This document shows positions 47,001-59,640 of a stretch of DNA of 64,000 nucleotides, piece by piece. The DNA lies in NCBI GenBank assembly GCA_022577435.1, contig JAKOON010000012.1:10533412-10597411 (forward strand). Direction: 5' to 3'. Below the pieces are notes generated by a model that was not told the DNA's origin, did not search any database, and saw only the letters and a program-made list of their open reading frames with translations. Origin of the DNA: Embiotoca jacksoni. Lineage: Eukaryota > Chordata > Actinopteri > Embiotocidae. Both the position numbers and the translations under genes were made by a program. How positions within the stretch are numbered: the first letter of the stretch is position 1; each line of letters begins with the position of its first letter.

Positions 47001-47159
47001 ATGCAGATGCACAGACAGCTCTGAAAATATGAAACACAAAAGAGTTCCCTGTGCTCAAATGCAGAAGACATGATATGTGACTTATTCTACATCAGTTTCT
47101 CCTCTACTACGCATCACATGACAAGTGTACCTCAGTTATTGGATGTTATGATATCTGGG
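44031..47159. other. Intergenic stretch after serinc2
   Basis: No gene recognised. The part 44630-44720 is GC-richer with a few CpGs (GCGGTCGCGCGCAGCC) and open frames, but nothing I can name. The remainder is AT-rich. Confidence 0.4.
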
Positions 47160-47460
47160 AGCAGCTTTATTCGTTCATGGGCTACTTGTACACCAGGACA
47201 GTGATGCTGGGTTTAAAGAGAAGGTGTACTGCCAGCCACCACCACCTGTGCGCACTGATGGTCAGCTGGCCTTTAGAGCTCCATTTGATCTACAAGGGAC
47301 ACCAAAGCGTGCTACAGTCAGATCTGTGTCTGTCAGTGACCTTTACTGTAGCCGATCCTCTTCACTCTCCCACTCGGGGTTCCTCAGGTGTGAGGAGGTC
47401 AGACAGACAGGGTCACGAGATCAGCAGGAAATGCACTCAGAGCAGAAGTGTGCCAAATGA
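47160..47460 (+). other. Unassigned open frame, possible exon
   Basis: One frame is open across about 290 bases and reads DSDAGFKEKVYCQPPPPVRT (from about 47197), then SVSVSDLYCSRSSSLSHSGF, before a stop after EQKCAK at about 47460. The composition (Pro run, Ser/Arg-rich) looks like a disordered protein tail, but I recognise no family. A second frame is also open here, which weakens the case. No strong acceptor is evident; CACCAGGACAG near 47201 is possible. Confidence 0.2.
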
Positions 47461-47830
47461 CTGCAAAAGTGCCACTGGCCCTTTAAGAGTTCACACTGTC
47501 ATACAGGATAAGTTAATTGATTTGTGGCCTCATATAATGACATTCATAACATCTTTATTCAGTCTATGGGGTGATGGCAGCACTACTTCAGGTAGACTAT
47601 TAATTTGTGTGGTGTAGGAGGGACGTGTGTGTGTATGTGTGAGGTGGAAATGAAATAGGCTGTTGCTGAATCAATAAGAAATCTGAAGACGCACAGGTCG
47701 GGAGCGCACGCCTGACACAATCAGTCACCAAAACTCATATTGTCATTGCATGAGGCTGTCTGGCTAATTAGAATGAATAGCATTAACCAGGGGGCTGCCC
47801 CTTTCGACCAATGGCATTCTCCGCCACCTC
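47461..47830. other. Unassigned stretch before the CpG-rich block
   Basis: No supported exon. GTGTGTGTATGTGTG lies near 47626. Confidence 0.4.
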
Positions 47831-48165
47831 ATGATTATTGACGCGGCGGGCCCGGCGCGCCAGCCCACTGGTGGAGGCTGACAGGAGGGCGACGCCCACT
47901 GGACCTGCCGTGCGGGGTGGTGCGGAGCCGCGGAGTGTGGTTTGCGTAGGGCGAGATGTTGTTTTGTTGTGGCGATCAGCTGAATGTGGCATCGCTGTCC
48001 GGTCTGACACAGCAGTGGGAAGCACAACGAACCCCTCCGGCTCTCCCGCCACAGAAACGCGGGCATAGCGCAGCTGTATCCAGCGCATCGCAATCCAGGA
48101 AATGCGGACTTCTGGCCCTTTCGCTACGGGATAAATGGCTGCAGCGCCCGCACTGTAGCAAGCTG
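47831..48165 (+). other. CpG-rich block, candidate first exon of an unidentified gene
   Basis: The most CpG-dense block in the window (ACGCGGCGGGCCCGGCGCGC near 47840). On the plus strand a frame opens with ATG at 47956 (MLFCCGDQLNVASLSGLTQQ) and stays open through SLRDKWLQRPHCSKL to a donor-like AGCTG|GTAAATAT at about 48165. No homolog comes to mind. Several frames are open because stops are rare in GC-rich DNA, so the block may be only a promoter plus 5' UTR. Downstream exons would lie beyond 64 kb or be unrecognised. Confidence 0.3.
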
Positions 48166-48935
48166 GTAAATATTACCCGAAATCTTATTGCCTGTTTGTT
48201 ACTTAGTTTCGCTTGTGTTGCGGTGGTTGTCAGAGAGAGGAGTGATAGCCTACGGTGGGAAGTTGAGAGTAGATCCCACCCGTATTTCCACAGCCTTGAA
48301 GTTGAGTTGCCTGGATTTAGGCTACGTGTTGTAATGCTGAATGATTAAAGACGTGTTGCATGCAGTGGACCTCGGCAGCAGTCAGGTCAGGGGGATTTTG
48401 GGCACGCCAAACTACAGTGCGCGCAGCACTTTGAGCTGAAGTAGCGGCGGGGGCGCTGTACATCCAGCTGACAGCATACAGTACATGATTCGTCACGTAC
48501 CTTCCTTACTTCACCCCGTTTATCCTTATTAACAAACCAGGTCAGGCGAGCAACAGCGGTGACTGACACACGCACGAATAAGAGATTCACGATCAAGACC
48601 GTGAAGTTATTTGTAATGGGCTGCACCAACATTTGCCAGATTTCTACAGGATGACATCATGCTTTTGTACTCTCTTGATTCGCTGTGATATGATAGATGA
48701 GTTGACCAAAAACAGGTTTATTTTCGCAGCTGTTCCCTGTGTTTCAAATTAAGTCCTTCTATTATTTAGTTTTATTGTTCCCACATAGGGTTCACCTTTA
48801 CACTGCAAGGTACACTGCATACTGAAACAGTGAGCGACTGTGCCACTGTTGTCTCACTTGTTTATTATGCAAAATAGTCTTTTACATATGAACCCAGGAA
48901 GTAACAGTCATCTTGAGTATTCAACAGTCATGTTT
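48166..48935. other. Shoulder of the CpG-rich block, then AT-rich DNA
   Basis: CpGs continue to about 48600 (GCGGCGGGGGCGCTG near 48445), after which base composition returns to AT-rich. No exon supported. Confidence 0.4.
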
Positions 48936-48959
48936 TATCTATCTATCTATCTCTATCTA

Positions 48960-49055
<96 letters not shown>

Positions 49056-49069
49056 CCTATCTATCTATA
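48936..49069. repeat. (TATC)n microsatellite
   Basis: About 33 TATC/CTAT units over 134 bases, with CTCTAT and CTACC interruptions. Confidence 0.95.
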
Positions 49070-51577
49070 ATTAGAAGTTTTACATGAGGCAGTCTTTTGC
49101 ATCTCTTCTCAGGAAGTCAGGTTTGGATAGCACTTGAAATGACTGACTCAGTCTGTTGATGAAGACCACAGGTTATGCATGCTGGAAGCTCTTAAACCAG
49201 GTGCTGCACATTTTTTATAGAAGAGGAAATTCCTCATCAATGGAACCAGAGGAATGTGGATGTTAACAAAAAAAACAATAGCACTACTAAAGCTGCAGTG
49301 TCCTTCTTGGTCCTTACAACACAAAAACCCAGTAAGGTGTCGGTCCATGGCGGTGAAGTTGGATATATGGAGAGGGGCCAATATGCAATTATTTCTTATT
49401 GAATCAGCACAAAGTGGCAGTGCTCCACTCCTGCCTGGATCAAGACCACTTGTGGTGCTGGCTGAAGAAAAGGCGCTAGCTCAGCAGGCACCGAAGGAGA
49501 GCACTGCTCCATTTCCTTCCAAAGTTCTAAGATTGTTTGACATCGTGAAGCTTTTATTTGAAAAATACCTGTGCCTAGAGATTACTGACATTTTTTTTTA
49601 AAACCTGGAGGGGGATAACAGCTGCGAGTCAAGCTCACTCTTATGTTTTTATATTGCTGTAACTTGGCTGAAATGTCAGAGGGTGGCTTGTTAAGAATAA
49701 TTACTGTGTTTTAAAGCTGGAAGTGAATGTGCTCTTATCCGTATAACTGCTTTTATACCTACCATTCAACATTTTACTGGTGCCAATTCATTACAAAAAG
49801 CTCTGGTATTCAGTATCGTAACTGTAGATTTGTGCAATGAGTTTGCTCTGGTACAATAAAAGGGCAACATAACTCTGTCAGCAGTAACACTGATCACTGA
49901 AGACCTCAGTCAGTTAGTTAGACAGGTTTGTGTGTGGCTATATCTCTCCCTGGCACAAGTAAAGCTGGAGATGGAAACAGGCCATGTTTTTTTTGCCAAT
50001 TAACACAGAAGCACTCAACACCTCATATACTGCATCTCTGCTTTCACACGCGCACACAGACCCACACTCACCTGGCATACGCTCTCTGCTTCTCCAGCTC
50101 TCACCCACTGAGTCAGCCTTGCAGGTGGCGACATGTTGATTTAAATGCATGAAATGCCATCGGCACCAAGGGGGTCATGCGGAGCTCCTGCTCAGATCTT
50201 CAGACACAACTCCTACAGATAACAAGGTTTGATAACCACGGCAATGCTGGAGCAAAGGATCAGGGGATCAGCTGTTTTTTTCTACTGCAAGACTGACAGT
50301 TTAGTCTGAACCCTTGATACGAAATGTTTAGGTGTTACGTGGACGTGGGATACCGAACTGTACAAGCGGATTAGTTCGCAGTCTGTTCGGCTTCATGCTC
50401 CACTGTTAGCTTTACAGATTACGCAAAGTATTAAATTGCATGTATGAGCATGTTTAAGTTTTGTTTTCTTTGGGAGAAGGTTAGTTCTAGTTAGTTAGCT
50501 CTTATCATGCAAAACAAAAATTAATTAACACATCGACACACCCAGGCTGTAAAATCTTTGTGGCTGGTGGACACAACCTTTTCACATCCCTGCTGCTGGG
50601 CATTAATCCTGTTCTCTGAAGCACCGGAGAAGAATAGAGCCACTGTAGTGCTGGGAGACCGGAGTGAACCAGGAACAAGACCTTGGATACACGCTCGTGC
50701 AAGCACACAGTGCAAAATGGAGGCCAGGACTGCCAGTCTGGCAGCATCACAAATGCTCCACCAGCCTAATAATTTTATTGCAGGCATTCAGTTGTATTAT
50801 AATGTAGCACATTCTGAACAGACCTTTTATCTTATTATTATCGTTATACAATCTTGTGGCTTCATCTCAGTGGCTCTGCTTTTGTATCTTTTGGGTCACT
50901 GCGTGTGTATGTGTATGTGTTTTGTAGATACAGTTGTCTATCAGTATCTGGCCTCCACTCGGCCTCTTGCCCAGGCCAGTGTGTTGGCTGCCCCTTCAAA
51001 TGCAGATAGAGTTTCCTTCTGCTTGCCAGGGAGCAGAGTCTCTTCTGTAGATGTGTGTTAGTGTGGCTCCCGTGCATGTTCGCCCAGGTTATGTAATGTG
51101 GCCGATGATGTGCACGTACAGCCAGGCAGGCAGCGCAGGTTCCGCTGGAACAGAGGGGTAACTCATTCAAACAGTCCCCTCATAAGAATTAATCATTACC
51201 TACTTTGGCGCAGTTGTATAGCCAAGTGGAATGTTAAAGGGTTTGCTGTTTGTAATGGCAATGCTCCCTCAAAAATAGGCCGCAACTTTATTACATCACA
51301 ACAACTCCCAACTTTCTGTCGGGTCATATGCTATGCCATCCTCACTAGATTTATATTTTCTATTGTTCTCTTCTGTATATATTGTAATCTATCTGTTTTC
51401 TGCTTTTATCAACAATGAGGGCATTTTTGTGCACTTTTCCACAGTGGCCTGCATTGTGCAATAGTTATTGTTGTAGTGTGATTGTAAGCTTCTGTGCTGC
51501 ACACCACAGGTATGTCTGGGAAGGGGTTGACCCGGATGTCACTGGTAGGGTGGGGAGAGGCTGATAACTGAAAGAAA

Positions 51578-51579
<2 letters not shown>
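49070..51579. other. Gene-free stretch
   Basis: Only chance frames, the longest about 500 bases at 50558-51061 without family resemblance. A TG-rich patch (GTGTGTATGTGTATGTG) lies near 50902. Confidence 0.4.

Positions 51580-51623
<44 letters not shown>
51580..51623. repeat. (AC)22 microsatellite
   Basis: A pure AC run of 22 units following an A7 stretch. Confidence 0.95.
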
Positions 51624-51627
<4 letters not shown>

Positions 51628-52040
51628 GTGCAGTTATAGCTTTTCAATTAGCGAATATCCACATTTAGAGTTAAATGTCACTTCTTTTCAGGCATAGTCC
51701 TGTAAGGTCTTGTGTTGCGATGTGAGCCTCGTGTGTGTATAGATCAATGATGCAGGCGAGGTATTACATTTCACGACCAGATATCTCTTCCAAATCTTTC
51801 GCTTTCTCTGACTGAGTCCCAAGACACCCCGCTGACCACACCCCTCAGCCCATAATGCATCTGCACAGATCACAATCTCCAAACGTCTGTTCACCACACT
51901 TATCTGTGTTCATTAAATAACACCTGCAAAGATAACTGGTGCCAGTCTTGTGACAGTACAGAGTCTACAGATATGCATATATACTGTGTGTGTGAAGGAG
52001 GAGAGGAAGAGACAGTACAGGAACTTTCCTAATGATATAT

Positions 52041-52110
52041 CTCCTCTCCTCTCCTCTCCTCTCCTCTCCTCTCCTCTCCTCTCCTCTCCTCTCCTCTCCT
52101 CTCCTCTCCT
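52041..52110. repeat. (CTCCT)14 pentanucleotide array
   Basis: Fourteen perfect CTCCT units. The minus strand is pure purine (AGGAG), a mirror-like tract able to form triplex DNA. Confidence 0.97.
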
Positions 52111-52189
52111 CCTTTGCCTCACTGTGTAAGTCATCCCTGCAGTAACAGCTAATGGGGATTCGAGGGGATTTCTGCTTTGTGGGTGGGTA

Positions 52190-52232
52190 AGAGGGCTTTG
52201 GTGGTGGTGGTGGGGGGGGGGGGGGGGGGGGG
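52190..52232. repeat. (GGT)n followed by a G21 run
   Basis: A GTG/GTGG patch runs into 21 consecutive G residues (52212-52232). Strong quadruplex potential on the plus strand. Confidence 0.95.
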
Positions 52233-53696
52233 ACCCTTCCAACCCTTCCGTGAATCTGCCGAGCAAATCAAGGCAGCAGGCAATGCTCCAGCACAATCCT
52301 CCCCAGCCATGTCACTGTCACTGAAGCAGAGAGGTTGAACTAACCCCCCGACTCTTTCCTTTAGCTGTCTTTAAAAGCCCTGTGAAATCTGTAGAGCCGC
52401 CTTCAGTAGGATCCAGATTTGTTTTGTCTGTCTCATGGTGCTGTCAGCTTGCTATGTACCATGTTCAGCCTTGAGGAACACTCTCTTACCTGGCGTGCCT
52501 TCATGCTATGAAGTATGTTGGCTTGTGGGGAGCTCTGGGGTATCCTCCTCTTTATGTTTTGGGTCCATACGCTGCAGTATTATCCTATAAATATAAATAA
52601 TTGAATCGCAAAATGGTTTATACATGTTCTGAGTGTTGCACACATGCATGTGTATTTGTTATTTACCACAGAGTCTCTGGGGGCAAGCTGTTCCTTGGCA
52701 TTGTCAGGTAAGGTCATATAAAGAACACCTCATTTTAGATGCTGTTAATTATGCAGGAGTGTGGTCGACTGCCATCAGTTGGGAAGGTCATTTGCTCCTC
52801 ACCCCAAGAAAGGGCACAAAACTACAGATTTTGGTCTGTGTGTGTTTTGTGTTAGCAGGAGAGAACTGTTCATTTTTGTTGTGGATTTGCGATGCGTACT
52901 GATGCTGCGCTCGCATACTGTTTGAGGTTAAAACTACCTTTAAAAGAGTTCAAGTTTTTGCAGTTGTCTTCCGTTTGATGTCAGTTCACCCTGCAAATGA
53001 GGCTGTATTTACACAAGATGTGTTTTTGTACACTCTCTGCATGTTTATATATATTCTGTAACTGTTTATCTGTAGCCTACAATGTTTTTGCTGATGCCTC
53101 CATATTGCAGCCTCTAAGCGAGGGCGTCTGTTTCACCTAATTGAAGGTCAATATTTGCATGAGCATTCCTACAGATAACTTTCCTGGCTTGATCTAGACA
53201 GAAAACTGGCTGCCACTGTACTTCCATAAAATCAGAGTGCCTGTCATATTGGTCTAGCGCCACCAGACCTGTCTCTCTACACTGTATTTGTACTGTGCCT
53301 AAGCAAGAAAACAGTCTTTCATTGCAATTATTGCAACAGTTAGTAAAAAAAAAAAAAAAAAAAAAAAAAAGATTCCTCCAGGTTGTTTGATTTTGTGAAA
53401 TCAGTCTGAATTATCTGGGGAGGGCCTAAACTTTGCAAAGCTCACCAGTTGTCTTGCTAAATATTTCTGGGGAATGAGTCTGAGAAACATTTTGCACATG
53501 GCTAATTAAATTCAGCAAACATGTGGAAATGTCCCTGTTTGATAGTACATTTTCAAATTGTATTACCAAGACAAGGACTTGGAAAGCAGCAAATATGACT
53601 GGAAGAGAGAAAAGACAAAAAGCAGAGTGAAATACTCGGGCTAATTCCAGTAGTCCACATCTTTTAGTCAGTCTAGTCGGAGTGACTGACCTGCGT
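52233..53696. other. Gene-free stretch with poly-A26
   Basis: No exon supported. A run of 26 A residues lies at 53345-53370. Confidence 0.45.
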
Positions 53697-53815
53697 CTAG
53701 AGCTGAAACAACTAGTCGAATAATCAAAAAGTAAATGGTAACTACTCTGGTTGTTGATTAATCATCTCATTTATCAAGCAAACTGTTTTGCAAACTACGC
53801 TTCCCCGTTTTAGAA
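53697..53815 (+). mobile_element. Teleost interspersed repeat fragment
   Basis: AGAGCTGAAACAACTAGTCG, then AATAATCAAAAAGTAAATGG and GTTGATTAATCATCTCATTT, then CAAGCAAA. Better copies read AGAGCTGCAACGATTAGTCG with repeated ATTAATCG and TTTTTCAAGCAAA. The resemblance is from memory of a common fish repeat. Confidence 0.5.
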
Positions 53816-56195
53816 TTGTGTGTTTATTTTTTCTACTATAGGTATAAACTGATGTCCATCCATCTGTGTACAATGTGACACACCAGTATAACTTTGACAA
53901 CATGCTCGTGTTTATAAGTCATCATTGTAAATATCCAGTCTGTAATTTGTGTAATTTGGTACTTAATTTCGGTTTCGGTCAGATAAGAACAGACACCAGT
54001 GGTGTATTGAAAAATATAAAACTTGAAAGTAGTCAGTAAAAGTGTAAAGTACATTATGTTTTGTTAAAGGAATTATATGTTTTCTTACAATTTTGTTTCA
54101 TTTTTGTAGCCTTGATCGTTGATTCTATCAAATACATCAACATTAAATATCAAAGTCAGGTGAAGCTCTGAAGTAAGTCCACATGGGCAACAAACCCATG
54201 TTTTTCCAAATTTATTTGAAGAGGAAAACAAAGGCAAAAATAGTAAACATTCCCCACACTGTTCTTTGGAAGCATTTATCACAGTTTCACAGAAGAATTA
54301 TTCGTGACATTACAGGTGTTCTCCCTTTTGGTTGTGCCTCCAAATAAAGTGGCAGCTTGTCAGGCACATCGATCGGCTTGTTAACAACCTGATTGTCGGT
54401 TGTAAACTCGGCTCTTGTTTGTCACCTTATTTTTAGGAACAGAACGCTGCAGAGTTGCTGTTGGTTTGGTCCTTGAAACTAAGGTGACAAAGTGACAAAA
54501 AAACAAAAACTGTCTGCACTCCTACTGTATTACTGGTTTTAATATTAGTTTATCATTATGTTTTCCTGTGTCTGGATTTAAGATGGAACCTGTGTTTATT
54601 TTGGTGCCTGTCCAAATAGTCAAATAATCCTCCAGCCTCACACGCAAACAAAAGACACAGCTGTAGGTGAATCATCTCCACAATGCACTGCATTGAGTGT
54701 GTGTACTGTGAGTGTGCTGCTCAGCATGAATCCGTCTGTTAGAGAAGGTATGGATGACATTCTGTCACACTGTAGCTTCAACATCTCTTTCTTTTTACAA
54801 TGCAGCGCTTATCTCCATGATCACATGGTATTTTTGAACAACATCGTCTGTGCCACGCTTTCTCGAGAAACTTGTGCACCCCATGAAGGGATCCCACCTT
54901 CCCACCCTCCCGCTTCTCGCCAGAGCAAAACCCCAGAGCTGCTGACACAGACTAATTGAGAAAGTAAACAGATGAGGAAAAAAACAACCTTGTGCCGCTC
55001 ATGATAGGGCTACATGTTTATCTTCTGCTGCTGGATGTTAGAGCCAAGGTTTTCATCACCTTTCGGGGAGCCAAGATGGATGAGATGGGGAGGGTTGTGG
55101 TTGAAGTTGAGGAAAAAAGCAGAGTGAAGGTAAATAGTTGAGGCCAACACGTGAAACGCTGCATCCATCTTCCTATCCATCCATCTAACCGTTCCGTACC
55201 GTCCTATCCTGTGCTGGGTTAAATGATCTGGAGCATGCCGTAGCACATATTCAGTTAGAGGCACATAATATAAAAATGTAATTACCTGTGTATTGTAAAT
55301 CATGTTATAATTTAGGATTTGCAGCCCGAACAAAAAGGACTGTAACAGACATGGGAGCATTTGTTTTGGGTAAAAAAGATGGAGAATGCTGCAGGAAGCT
55401 CTTCCTCAGTCTGAGGTGTTACAGTAGTTTTTATTATGTAATCCGAGCGTCCTCAACAACCTCAAACAGTCAGCAGTCCCAGTGTTTGCACCCAGGTAGA
55501 CCCCCACCTCCTCCCTTTTCTCCCCCCAGATTTGCACTGTCAGCACAATGCTCGGGAGCAACCCCAGCTTTGTCACTGCAGACTTTGATTTTTTTTTTTT
55601 TTATCAACACTCTGCAACTCTAATAGCTTAATGGCACTGCTCTCGTCCTCTGAGGACCCGCGTCTTGATCTACGGTGTCAGCTGATTGACAGGTTTCTGA
55701 GCCAGTGAATATAGGCTATTGGAGGGGGGCGAAGGAGGAAGTGTGGCAGGGGGGACACGTTGTGCTCCTGTTGCATCCCTGGCTCAGGGCTGGATGCCAT
55801 TTTTCACTCTGACACCTGCACCCATAGGGAGACCAGGGGCTGCATGGCTGGTAGCATGTGACCAGCTGAAGAGACAGAGGGCTCAGCTCCCCTGACGTCT
55901 TTTCTCCTTGTTCTCCAGGACCCTCTGTCTTTCGTTCTCTGTCTCATGAGCCCCCAAGTAGTAGTATGTGCTATCTGAGAGGCAGATTGGGATTCTTTGT
56001 GCGTACAGTTTTTGGAGTGGCGGGGCTGGATTCCCACTCACTGCCCCTGAGTAGGGTGTCCATTACAGTGGGAGTGCCTAAATTACACAGAAGAGGGAGA
56101 TCAGGAGAAACCCCAGCGAGTTTTGGAGAGAGGGAGGACAGGGGGTTGGAGGGTGTAGAGCAGAGAAATCAATTTGTCTTTGAGCAAAAGAGAGT

Positions 56196-56252
<57 letters not shown>

Positions 56253-59200
56253 AATCTTCTGTGTGAGGGGATGATTTCCAATTGGCTTTATAACAAGCAG
56301 TGTACTAAGATTGTAGATCTTGAGTTAACATCCTGAGCTAGATTCAATGTTAGATATTTTTTTGTCAGGGTGAAAGTATAATGTTTCTTTGTCAGCCTGG
56401 TAGATGTATGATCTGTCATGGTCTTGTGAGAGCGAGCTGTCCCCGTTGCTTGGCCAGCAACAGTCTTTCTTTCATTGGTCATAGTGTGTTTTTCATTCCA
56501 TATGGAGAGAAGTTAGACTGGAAATGGTCACAAATGTGTATTAGATGATCTACACATGAAAAATAGGATTTAACATTTTGTCTGTTTTGGTCCACTCACA
56601 CATACAGCACCAAGCAATTGTTATGACTATACAAAATTATGCACAAATGATTGTACACATTTGAAAATTATTTGTCACTTGTAAATCATGTGAAAAGCAT
56701 TTGTGTCAATTTTGAGTCTAATTTGTCATGTTATCAGCGTTACAGATAGACAAGTCATAGCTTAGTTTTCATTGTATTGACTGGGTTGAAATGTTGTTTT
56801 TCTTAAACTTTTTGTTTGAACATTTTCTTTAGTTGCTCAAGAAGTGCAACCACAGAACTCCGTTTGCTTTGTAGAGAGTATGTGTTTCATCCCATCAATC
56901 CATGTAATTCACTGTTTATTGCTTTTCTCTGTAGCTACAGTGTTATCAGATTATCCTCAGTTCAGTTTTTCACGGTGAATAGCATCTTACATTGTATTAT
57001 GCCTCTTATTTGCCAAGTCTTTACAACTTTTGTCTGTGTGTCATCAAACAAGCCTGTACAAAGATGTTATCCTGAAAAAGCCAAGGAAGTCCTGTAGCCT
57101 CTATGCGCTATGTAATGGCAGTAAATTTTAGCCATGTTAGGGAGTGGCTCAGTGGACGGCAGTGTGATCCTCTCAGTTGGCTGCTCAGTCACTTTAGTCC
57201 AGATTTAAATATATCTATTTGATGAAAGACCAAGTGCCGCCATATGCGATTGATATTTTTGCTTTGGAGTAAAATATGTTAACATCCATTGGGTGGATAG
57301 CAAAGGAATTCTTCACATATATTCATGTCCCCTTTGGATAGGTTGTCATAACATTGGTGATCCCCAAATAACTTGAAGTTTGCTAACATGGTTGTAGTAG
57401 ACTGTTACTGTTAAAATACTTCTTCAGTTACTCATTAAATTTGTTTTTCACAAAATAAATGTATCCACAGGGTTCATTAACTTTGTCTGTTTGAAAAATA
57501 ACACCTTCTATAGTAGCAGCTCAACACTGGTGATGGTCCAGTATTTTTCCAATATTATATAAGCAGAGCTAATCGAATTCAACAAACCCTTGTTTTACAC
57601 TAATTTAACCCTCAAACAGAAGAGAAGTTTATACTGGTTAATCATTTACTTTGTAGAGCTTTGAAATGACGTTTCTTTCAACCAAACACCTATTAAGACT
57701 TACCTGACCATGATGAGTAAAATTAAAGCTGTGGGCTGGCAACATCAGGTCTGCCCAGGCTTAACTAATGTGACTTTGTTTGTGTATGTGTCACTTTGTG
57801 TTTTGGGCATGTGAATATATGCATCTGCATTGTACAGCATAAAGTATGTGTGTCTGACCAGAAAATCCGGGAAGTGTTATCATTAAATCTGAATCAGTCC
57901 TGTTCCTTTTCTCCATTTTCTAAAATCACAAACTGCAGCTGTGGAGCTCATTCTTTCCCTCCTTCACTTTGTTGCATTTGTTCAGATACTGTTTAACTTT
58001 GACGGTATGCACAGTTTGAGTTTTTTGTAGTCAGCCTGCTTCAGTTAATGAAAGTTATCCTACTTGCGGGTCGGCAGATTCGATTTTCTTGGTTTGTAGA
58101 TTAGATTTTCCCTCTCAGCTTAGCTGCTAACTGGAGGGCACATCTTGCAATTTGTTTAGATTTTGTGGGTTCAGGCTTATGACTTCCTCATCAGCTTTTT
58201 ACATGGTCTCTAAACAAGTTTTTATCCTTCTAGAAAATTCAGTTTGCAGTCCATCTGTTGTAGAGTTTGCTGAAGTACTTGGGCTGCTGTAGCTGTTTCA
58301 TTTCTTCACCTCTTCACTGAGGACACTTGTATTGGAAGTGACATGCTTGATGACCAAATGTGTTTAGTGTGACGGATCCAGATACCATCAATGACATGGT
58401 CTTAAACAGGAAAATTGGATTGCACAGTGTTTTACTGTTTTTTGTAGTTATTTCCCCAATCTTAGCTTGATGCAAAGCACTACCCAGCTTTTAGTGATGT
58501 CAAAAACAATAACCTTCTACCATTCCATCAACCCTCGTTGTGGGTGCAGCTGCTCTCCGAACGTAACTTCCTAAAATATTTGTGGAGAACTTGGGAACTT
58601 TGTTTTGAAATAGATTTTCTCCCTGTCAAAACTGACTGAACTAGTCTGAATCTGCTGAACAAAAAAAACAAAAAAATACAGCTGACAAGCAAAGCTCCCT
58701 TATTGGTCAGCTTTTGTGGAAATGAATATTCCTTGAATGTATAATCATATAATGCATACACTGTGTATAATTGTATTAGGAAAATTGAATAATTTGATAC
58801 CTAAAGAAAGAAAGTCAGTTGCTTTGTTCTAAATGATCTACCTTGGGACTAACACTCACTATTTTGCAAGTGTGTTCATACTGTAAAGTATGGAAACATG
58901 TACCTCAAATTGTTGTTACATGTGCAAACAGTGTGGTTTCAGTTCCCATCAGTTTACTCTTATAGGAAAGCAAAAAAAGTGGCATTATGTCTAAAGACTT
59001 GACTCCTGGCTGTGTTAGAATTCACAACACCCAGGTATAGCTTCTACAGGCTATATGAGAAATAAATTGACGTACCTTTTCATTTTCTACATATCAAAAA
59101 CAGCTCCAAGTCAAATCTGTGGCAAATTCATGTTTTATGAATTTGGAGAATTTGTATTGTGTGTGTGTCGCAGAGATCCATAAAAGAGGAGCACTTTCTA

Positions 59201-59477
59201 GGCACAGCTAAATCAGCTGGAGCAGGGTGATTTGAAGCCTGATGACCACAGAGGCAGTGAATTTATAGCATGAAAACTTTTGAAATCCTATCAACAGAAA
59301 TTAAACGGTGTCAAAAAAAAACCTGCCATGGGATGCATAACAGGGTGTTCCTGTTCTGAGCATCTCAAGGATACAAATGCTCTCCCACAGAGAAATGAAA
59401 ACAATTCAGTTTGTTGTCATATGAAAACCCAGGTTGATCTTACATATAGGTGACTTTTCAGGTTTAGTTTTCTTTTC
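53816..59477. other. Gene-free stretch
   Basis: No recognisable exon over 5.6 kb. It contains a T13 tract (55589-55601) and the CA repeat listed separately. It could be intronic if the CpG block at 48 kb starts a long gene. Confidence 0.4.
56197..56247. repeat. (CA)n microsatellite, about 25 units
   Basis: A pure AC/CA run, ending in GACACAATC. Confidence 0.95.
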
Positions 59478-59640
59478 CTTAAAGAAGTAGTTTGACAGTT
59501 TGGAGAAATTCTCTTATTTGCATTCTGGTGGAGAGTTAGAGAAGATGATTAATACCACTTAAATATATGTCCAATACAGTAGGCAGCCCGCTAGCTTGGT
59601 TTAGCACAAATGCTAGAAACATTAGGAAACAGGTAGCGTG
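59478..59640 (+). mobile_element. Teleost interspersed repeat, copy 2
   Basis: TTAAAGAAGTAGTTTGACAG, GGAGAAATTCTCTTATTTGC, GAGAGTTAGAGAAGATGATT, then AATACCACTTAAATATATGTCC and CCGCTAGCTTGGTTTAGCAC. The order matches the family of the 14.6-kb copy, and this copy extends further on the 5' side. The two copies are in the same orientation. Confidence 0.6.

Noticed and set aside
47177..47617. 146-codon open frame, plus strand
   Set aside because: Overlaps another open frame and reads without recognisable pattern. The alternative frame at 47160-47460 looks more protein-like and is reported only as a weak candidate.
47764..48161. Minus-strand open frames of about 100 codons over the CpG-rich block
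   Set aside because: They reflect the scarcity of stop codons in GC-rich DNA. No start context, splice sites or protein family supports them.
48936..49069. Coding repeat (Ile-Tyr-Leu-Ser) protein
   Set aside because: It is the translation of a TATC microsatellite.
50558..51061. Longest unassigned open frame, about 167 codons, plus strand
   Set aside because: It does not begin with ATG at its left end, runs through low-complexity TG-rich DNA (CVCMCMCF), and shows no family resemblance or splice signals. Probably chance.
51913..52296. 127-codon minus-strand frame with RGEER repeats and poly-Pro
   Set aside because: It is translation of the (CTCCT)14 and G-rich tracts and carries no evidence of coding.
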